Part shown: positions 5,616 to 9,513 of the stretch, piece by piece
How positions within the stretch are numbered: position 1 is the first letter of the stretch
How the letters are laid out: every line of letters begins with the position of its first letter
NCBI GenBank assembly: GCA_017479035.1
Contig: JAFVCR010000064.1
Span: 1-9,513 of the forward strand
DNA: 9,513 bases
Direction: 5' to 3'
Source of the DNA: Kiritimatiellia bacterium
GTDB taxonomy: Bacteria > Verrucomicrobiota > Kiritimatiellia > RFP12 > UBA1067
Made by a program: the position numbers and the translations under genes
Notes under the pieces: generated by a model
The model's database searches: none
Seen by the model: only the letters and a program-made list of their open reading frames with translations
What the model was told of the DNA's origin: nothing

Positions 5616-7286
5616 ATGACAATCCGTTCGTATCTGGAGAAAAACGCCGCATCAGCACCCGATCGCGAGGCGTTCCTATATTTCGAGGACAAGGAATCAA
5701 AGTCCCGCACGTGGCGGGAGTTCCTCGAAGGCGTGGAGAGGACGGCCTGCGCATACGGCCCGAGGTTTGGTCTGAAGCCTAGGCAGGAGAATACGGCCAT
5801 AATACTGCCAAACTCGGTAACATGGATGGAAGCGTATTTGGCGCAGGCGGGGGCGGCTGTGGCGGTGGTGCCGATAGATCCAAAATTGCACAACGAGGAG
5901 GTTCGCTATATCCTGCAGGATTCGGAGGCTGTGCTGGTTACGACCGACCGCGAGCATCTCCCGATGATGCGGGCAATAGTGCCAACATTGCCGAAGATAC
6001 GCGCGATAGTAATAGTGGATGCGGGAGAAGGGGAGATAGAAGAAATCGGCAATGTGCCGGTTTACGATTATGCCACTATCAAGGACGGCGTGGAAGAAGG
6101 CGCGAGTGCGTTTTTCACCGCCAATGTCGCACGCGATGACGATGTGGCTTCGATAATCTACACAAGCGGAACCACCGGTAAGCCCAAAGGTGCGATGCTC
6201 ACGCACGGGAATTTCACTGCGGATGCCACTGGTGCGCTTGCGGCATTCCACGGAACGTGTACGGCGCGAGACAGGTTTTGCGTGATACTGCCGTTATTCC
6301 ATGCGTTCAGTTTCTGTACCAATTTTGTGGTGCCGATTGTCGCGGGAAGCCAGATTGCGTTTGTGCGCTCTCTATATACCATCGGTGAAGACGTAAAGGC
6401 TCTGCAGCCTACAATAGTAATGGCCGTGCCGCTGCTAGTGGAGAAAATATACGATAAAATCGCCGACAGCATAAAGAAGAACCCGAAGGCACAATTCCTC
6501 ATGAAGTGGGGGCTGGGATTCATAGTGCGCCGGCAGATCAAGAAAGGGCTGGGCGGGCGCATACGATTCATGATAACAGGCGGCGCGCCTTGCCCGAAGC
6601 ATATCCTGGAAGGATGGAAGAAGTTGGGTATTGCCGTTCTGGAGGGATATGGCCTCACCGAGTGTTCGCCAGTAGTGTCCATTTCATGGACGAAGACCGC
6701 AAAGATCGGCACCATCGGAGAGAAACTGGAGAACATCGAAATACGTCTTGCCGACAAAAACGAAAACGGCGTGGGAGAGTTGCAAATCCGCGGGCCTATC
6801 ACTATGAAAGGCTACTGGCACAATGGACCTGCCACAAAGGATGCTTTCGACGGCGAATGGCTAAAGACCGGCGACCTCGCCAGCACGGACGACGATGGCT
6901 TTATCACCATAAGAGGCCGCAAAAAAGCATTGATTGTAAACCGCGAAGGGAAAAACATCTATCCCGAAGAAGTCGAAAATCGTATCGCGGCGGATCCGCT
7001 CGTGGCGGATTGCGTTGTCATCGGTTATACCACGGGTGGCATCCCAGGCGAGAAAGTCGGTTGCATTGTACATCCAAATGAAGATCTCTTAAAGGAACAA
7101 TACCACGGTAAACTGCCCGAGTGGGAGGAAATCGAAGAGCTCGCATCGAAGCATGTCCACTCCCGCTGCCAGGATCTTGCAGACTACAAGCGTGTGCGGA
7201 AGGTGCTCGTTGTGCATGATGCGCTTGAGCGCACCTCCATACAGAAAGTCCGCCGCGTGGCATACTCGCACCGCCTCGACGAATAA
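5616..7286 (+). CDS. AMP-forming acyl-CoA synthetase (long-chain fatty-acid CoA ligase-like)
   Basis: Member of the adenylate-forming (ANL) superfamily: activates a carboxylic acid with ATP to an acyl-AMP and passes it to CoA or another thiol. The 556 residues show the family motifs in order: the phosphate-binding loop YTSGTTGKPKG (182-192), PLFHAFSF (226-233), the GYGLTEC motif (344-350), the TGD motif (418-420) with the following RGRKK hinge (433-437), and a conserved C-terminal lysine, Lys544 in TSIQKVRR, which normally catalyses adenylate formation. The general look is of a FadD-like or acyl-ACP synthetase-like enzyme; the natural substrate cannot be read from the sequence. The frame is open far upstream to 5199, but the ATG at 5616 is supported by promoter and ribosome site, and the upstream extension runs antisense through rpmI. 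It appears to be a single-gene transcription unit. Confidence 0.9.
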   Translation: MTIRSYLEKNAASAPDREAFLYFEDKESKSRTWREFLEGVERTACAYGPRFGLKPRQENTAIILPNSVTWMEAYLAQAGAAVAVVPIDPKLHNEEVRYILQDSEAVLVTTDREHLPMMRAIVPTLPKIRAIVIVDAGEGEIEEIGNVPVYDYATIKDGVEEGASAFFTANVARDDDVASIIYTSGTTGKPKGAMLTHGNFTADATGALAAFHGTCTARDRFCVILPLFHAFSFCTNFVVPIVAGSQIAFVRSLYTIGEDVKALQPTIVMAVPLLVEKIYDKIADSIKKNPKAQFLMKWGLGFIVRRQIKKGLGGRIRFMITGGAPCPKHILEGWKKLGIAVLEGYGLTECSPVVSISWTKTAKIGTIGEKLENIEIRLADKNENGVGELQIRGPITMKGYWHNGPATKDAFDGEWLKTGDLASTDDDGFITIRGRKKALIVNREGKNIYPEEVENRIAADPLVADCVVIGYTTGGIPGEKVGCIVHPNEDLLKEQYHGKLPEWEEIEELASKHVHSRCQDLADYKRVRKVLVVHDALERTSIQKVRRVAYSHRLDE

Positions 7287-7459
7287 ATGCGTTCGCCTGT
7301 TTTCGTGCGGCGGCAGGCATACAGGTGCATACGAGTCCGCCCGGTTCTCGGATACTGAAGCAAGCGTCGGCGCGGGCATAAACTTTGCGGTGCGGCGCAA
7401 GGCATCGCCATGCAACAGTAACGATACGGAGCTGCCAAGTTCTTGCGGATGGGGTGTGC
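7287..7459. other. Convergent intergenic gap with no identified element
   Basis: 173 bases between the ends of the acyl-CoA synthetase and GH28 genes. The composition is as GC-rich as coding sequence, but no frame resembles a known protein. The only hairpin seen, GCCTG (7295-7299) with CAGGC (7314-7318), has a 14-base loop and no T-run, so it is not a convincing terminator for either gene. Confidence 0.4.
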
Positions 7460-8872
7460 CTAGCGTTTTGGGGATGAACCGCTGTGCGAGGGAATCGCTT
7501 GGTCATCGATGGAGACGTTGATAGCATTTACACATACAACAGACTCTTTGCTGACGGTTGTGCAGGATACGTTCTTCAAAGCCACGCTGTCTATCGGGTT
7601 GCGCTTATCTCCATAAAGCATCAGCAAGTGTTCGGCCATATTGCATGAGAGATTCTCCGCAGAGATGTTGCGTATGGACGTGATGCGTGTTTCGTGCGTA
7701 GGCAAATTGCGCCACTGGTACATTACATCCGTCTCCACGCCAACAACACTTGTGGGAATCCGCTTGCCTTTGGCAACCACGGAACAATCTTTTACGGAGA
7801 CGTTCTCTATGAAACCGCCGCGGCGTTCGTTCGTCTTGAGGTAGAAAACGTTGAGGACGTTGCCTTCCATGTTGCAGTCGTGCATGAAAACGTTTTTCAC
7901 TCCGCCGGACATTTCGCTGCCAATGCCGAGCATGACGTGGCCGTCGCGTATTCTCAGCCGCCGCGCAACAATGTTCTCACTGGGTCGCGCCAAAGCCCAA
8001 GCATCCTGGTTGCGTCCGGCTTTGATTACAACCGCATCGTCTCCCTGATCGAATATGCAGTCTTCCACAATTGCGTTGCGGGTCATTTCGATGTCGATGC
8101 CATCGTTGTTGTGGCCGTGTGCATATACATCGAGGTTGCGCACCACGGCGTTTTCCGAATGGTATAGATGGATCGTCCAAAACGGCGACTCGCGGATCGA
8201 GAATCCCTCTAGCAGAATGTTTTTGCAACGGTTGAACTGCAATAGATGCGGCCTTGCGTTCGAGCCTTCCATTGCCACGGCGTTGCGCTTTTCAAGTGGA
8301 ACGACTTGCGAGCACCATTCGTAGAGCGCGGCCGTGAATGCCATGTGTGCGGGCGGACGCTTGAACCATTCGCGCCAGCGAGCCATCTTGGGTGCAAGAG
8401 TTCCAGATCCGGTTATCGCAACGTTAGTGCAGCCGTAGGCATAGACTAGCGGGGAATAATTGATGCACTCCACGCCTTCCCAGGAAGTTGGCACGGCAGG
8501 CAAGTAATCGTTGGGATCGTCGGTGAATACAATCTTTGCACCATATTCGAGATGCAGTTCCACATTGCTTTTGAGATGTATTGCGCCAGTGAGCCATTCT
8601 CCGGCGGGAACTACCACCCTACCGCCGCCCGGTTCCGCTGCAGCGGCATCCACTGCCGCCGCGAAAGCCGCAGTGCATTTGGTCTCTCCACCTGCCACTG
8701 CACCGAACTCCGGCACGGGGAAAGATCCTCCCGCAGCCCGCCACATTGGTATCTCTGGCATGGCGAATGGTGCTTCCGGCGCACTTGCAAACGCGAAATC
8801 TTCCGCCTTGGCGTTGCAAAACATCAAAGCTATGGCCGAAAGGAAGCCGCAAATTGAAAAGTTGACATCCAT
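7460..8872 (-). CDS. Secreted glycoside hydrolase family 28 protein (polygalacturonase-like)
   Basis: Predicted exported right-handed beta-helix enzyme acting on pectin-type polysaccharides. Of 470 residues, 1-23 form a signal peptide (hydrophobic FLSAIALMF, likely cleavage after AKA). The mature part begins with a typical pectate-lyase-superfamily entry (FPVPEFGAVAGG, 51-62; GGGRVVVPAGEW, 82-93). GH28 catalytic motifs follow: NNDGID (255-260, catalytic Asp257), GDD (277-279, Asp278 and Asp279) and GH (311-312, His312) leading into IGSEMSGGVKNV (317-328). The RIK substrate-binding motif expected about 30 residues later is YLK (344-346): the lysine is kept, the arginine is not, so the substrate may differ from plain polygalacturonate. 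The ATG at 8872 starts the signal peptide and lies just after a TATAAT box, with no ribosome site. No other carbohydrate-use gene adjoins it. The upstream gene on the same strand is a sugar-nucleotide dehydratase. Confidence 0.88.
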   Translation of the reverse strand: MDVNFSICGFLSAIALMFCNAKAEDFAFASAPEAPFAMPEIPMWRAAGGSFPVPEFGAVAGGETKCTAAFAAAVDAAAAEPGGGRVVVPAGEWLTGAIHLKSNVELHLEYGAKIVFTDDPNDYLPAVPTSWEGVECINYSPLVYAYGCTNVAITGSGTLAPKMARWREWFKRPPAHMAFTAALYEWCSQVVPLEKRNAVAMEGSNARPHLLQFNRCKNILLEGFSIRESPFWTIHLYHSENAVVRNLDVYAHGHNNDGIDIEMTRNAIVEDCIFDQGDDAVVIKAGRNQDAWALARPSENIVARRLRIRDGHVMLGIGSEMSGGVKNVFMHDCNMEGNVLNVFYLKTNERRGGFIENVSVKDCSVVAKGKRIPTSVVGVETDVMYQWRNLPTHETRITSIRNISAENLSCNMAEHLLMLYGDKRNPIDSVALKNVSCTTVSKESVVCVNAINVSIDDQAIPSHSGSSPKR

Positions 8873-8878
8873 ACCGCC

Positions 8879-8907
8879 ATTATATCAAAAAGCAGTGGAG
8901 ATGAAAA
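8879..8907 (-). promoter_or_regulatory. Extended -10 promoter of the GH28 gene, predicted leaderless start
   Basis: On the minus strand TTTTCA (8907-8902, 4 of 6), 17-bp spacer, perfect TATAAT (8884-8879) preceded by TGA (TGn element). Only 6 bases separate the -10 box from the ATG at 8872, so transcription should begin on or next to the start codon and no Shine-Dalgarno site is possible. Confidence 0.65.
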
Positions 8908-8958
8908 CTGACAAATCGGCAGTGACCAATGGATTTTTTGAAAGTGCCGTGAAACCAG

Positions 8959-9513
8959 TTAGGTTTTTTGTCCCAGATCCAAAAATTTGCGGATCGTTCC
9001 GGCTGATGCATGTGTACATTCCGCCAGCGTTTTCCGCACTGCATCTAGAAGTCTTGCGGGATCTGGATGCAGTGAGGTGTCTTTGCAGACGAAAATTCTT
9101 GCATGGCCGGTTTTAAATGCGTTTTTTTCAGACACATCCAGTTCCTCGAAAAGTTTTTCACCCGGGCGTACGCCGGTGAATACAATCTTGATGTCCGAAT
9201 AGGGTTCCAATCCTCTCGCACGGATCATCTCTTCCGCTAGGTCTGTGATCTTTATGCTCTTGCCCATGTCGAGAGTGAATATCGCGGCAGTGTCCTGTGC
9301 GGCGGCTTTGAGAACAAGAGTTACCGCTTCCTGCACGGTCATGAAATACCGTTTCATGTCGGGATGCGTCACTGTCACGGGGCCGCCCGCAGCGATCTGC
9401 TCTTCGAACAACGGCACTACGCTCCCGCTGGATCCCAGAACAGTGCCGAATCTCACGCATGAGAACTTTGTAGCACGGCCATTCAACGCCATCAGCAAAA
9501 TTTCTGCGAGGCG
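8959..9513 (-). CDS. CapD/WbpM/FlaA1-type nucleotide-sugar 4,6-dehydratase, C-terminal part (runs off the right edge)
   Basis: The last 184 residues of a polysaccharide biosynthesis protein of the short-chain dehydrogenase type (PF02719 family), which converts a UDP-sugar such as UDP-GlcNAc to a 4-keto-6-deoxy sugar for surface polysaccharide or glycan synthesis. The frame is open through position 9513. Family motifs are RFGTVLGSSGSVVPLF (usually FGNVLGS; Asn is Thr here), GGPVTVTHPDMKRYFMT, IFTLDMGKSIKITDLAEEMI and VFTGVRPGEKLFEEL. The catalytic SDR residues and NAD-binding motif lie outside the window, as would the N-terminal membrane domain if this is a long WbpM-type protein. Its stop is 86 bases before the GH28 start on the same strand, but GH28 has its own promoter and no strong terminator is seen in between. 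Confidence 0.9.
   Translation of the reverse strand, partial: RLAEILLMALNGRATKFSCVRFGTVLGSSGSVVPLFEEQIAAGGPVTVTHPDMKRYFMTVQEAVTLVLKAAAQDTAAIFTLDMGKSIKITDLAEEMIRARGLEPYSDIKIVFTGVRPGEKLFEELDVSEKNAFKTGHARIFVCKDTSLHPDPARLLDAVRKTLAECTHASAGTIRKFLDLGQKT

Noticed and set aside
7153..7521. Plus-strand frame (122 codons) overlapping the end of the acyl-CoA synthetase and the convergent gap
   Set aside because: Out of frame with the supported gene, no motif, no ribosome site, and it runs into the GH28 gene antisense.
8945..8966. Hairpin AAACC/GGTTT followed by T's at the end of the CapD-type gene
   Set aside because: The T-run follows on the plus strand, opposite to the gene, and the 5-bp AT-rich stem is weak.

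Overview
This window looks like ordinary chromosome from an uncultured Gram-negative bacterium, most likely of the Verrucomicrobiota/Kiritimatiellota (PVC) group. The arguments are the N-terminus of ribosomal protein L20 (an ATNAPASR-type start that I associate with Verrucomicrobia-like L20), an Lnt lipoprotein acyltransferase (so an outer-membrane type envelope), a DUF1343 protein and a secreted GH28 pectinase-type enzyme. The taxonomic call is inference from recalled family features, not from a search. TGA is used as a normal stop (lnt, nnrD, rpmI), so the standard bacterial code applies.

Layout. (1) Positions 1-956, minus strand: three small unrecognised reading frames in one apparent operon (a 26-codon leader ORF, a 203-aa protein, and a CxxC-containing protein cut by the left edge). 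They are driven by a promoter at 1063-1091 and are visibly AT-richer than the rest; this is the only accessory-looking part. (2) 957-1178: divergent intergenic region with two promoters and an inverted repeat between them. (3) 1179-4723, plus strand: lnt, then nnrD with its own promoter, then a DUF1343/GH171-like protein starting 4 bases after nnrD. (4) 4741-5479, minus strand: rpmI-rplT (L35-L20) from a perfect consensus promoter to a strong terminator, without infC. (5) 5563-7286, plus strand: an AMP-forming acyl-CoA synthetase. (6) 7460-9513, minus strand: a secreted GH28-family glycoside hydrolase and, upstream of it, the C-terminal part of a CapD/WbpM/FlaA1-type nucleotide-sugar 4,6-dehydratase cut by the right edge.

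How they fit together. The genes do not form one pathway. Themes are envelope building (lnt, DUF1343, CapD-type sugar dehydratase), housekeeping (L35, L20, NAD(P)HX repair), lipid or fatty-acid activation, and plant or host polysaccharide use (GH28). Six sigma70-type promoters, all with 17-bp spacers, can be read directly. Two of them (lnt and GH28) place the predicted transcript start on the ATG itself, which points to leaderless mRNAs. I found no CRISPR array, insertion sequence, tRNA or obvious defence system. The best candidates for something new are the left-hand unknown operon with its in-frame TGA, the leaderless envelope/secreted genes, and the divergent, apparently cytoplasmic DUF1343 protein.
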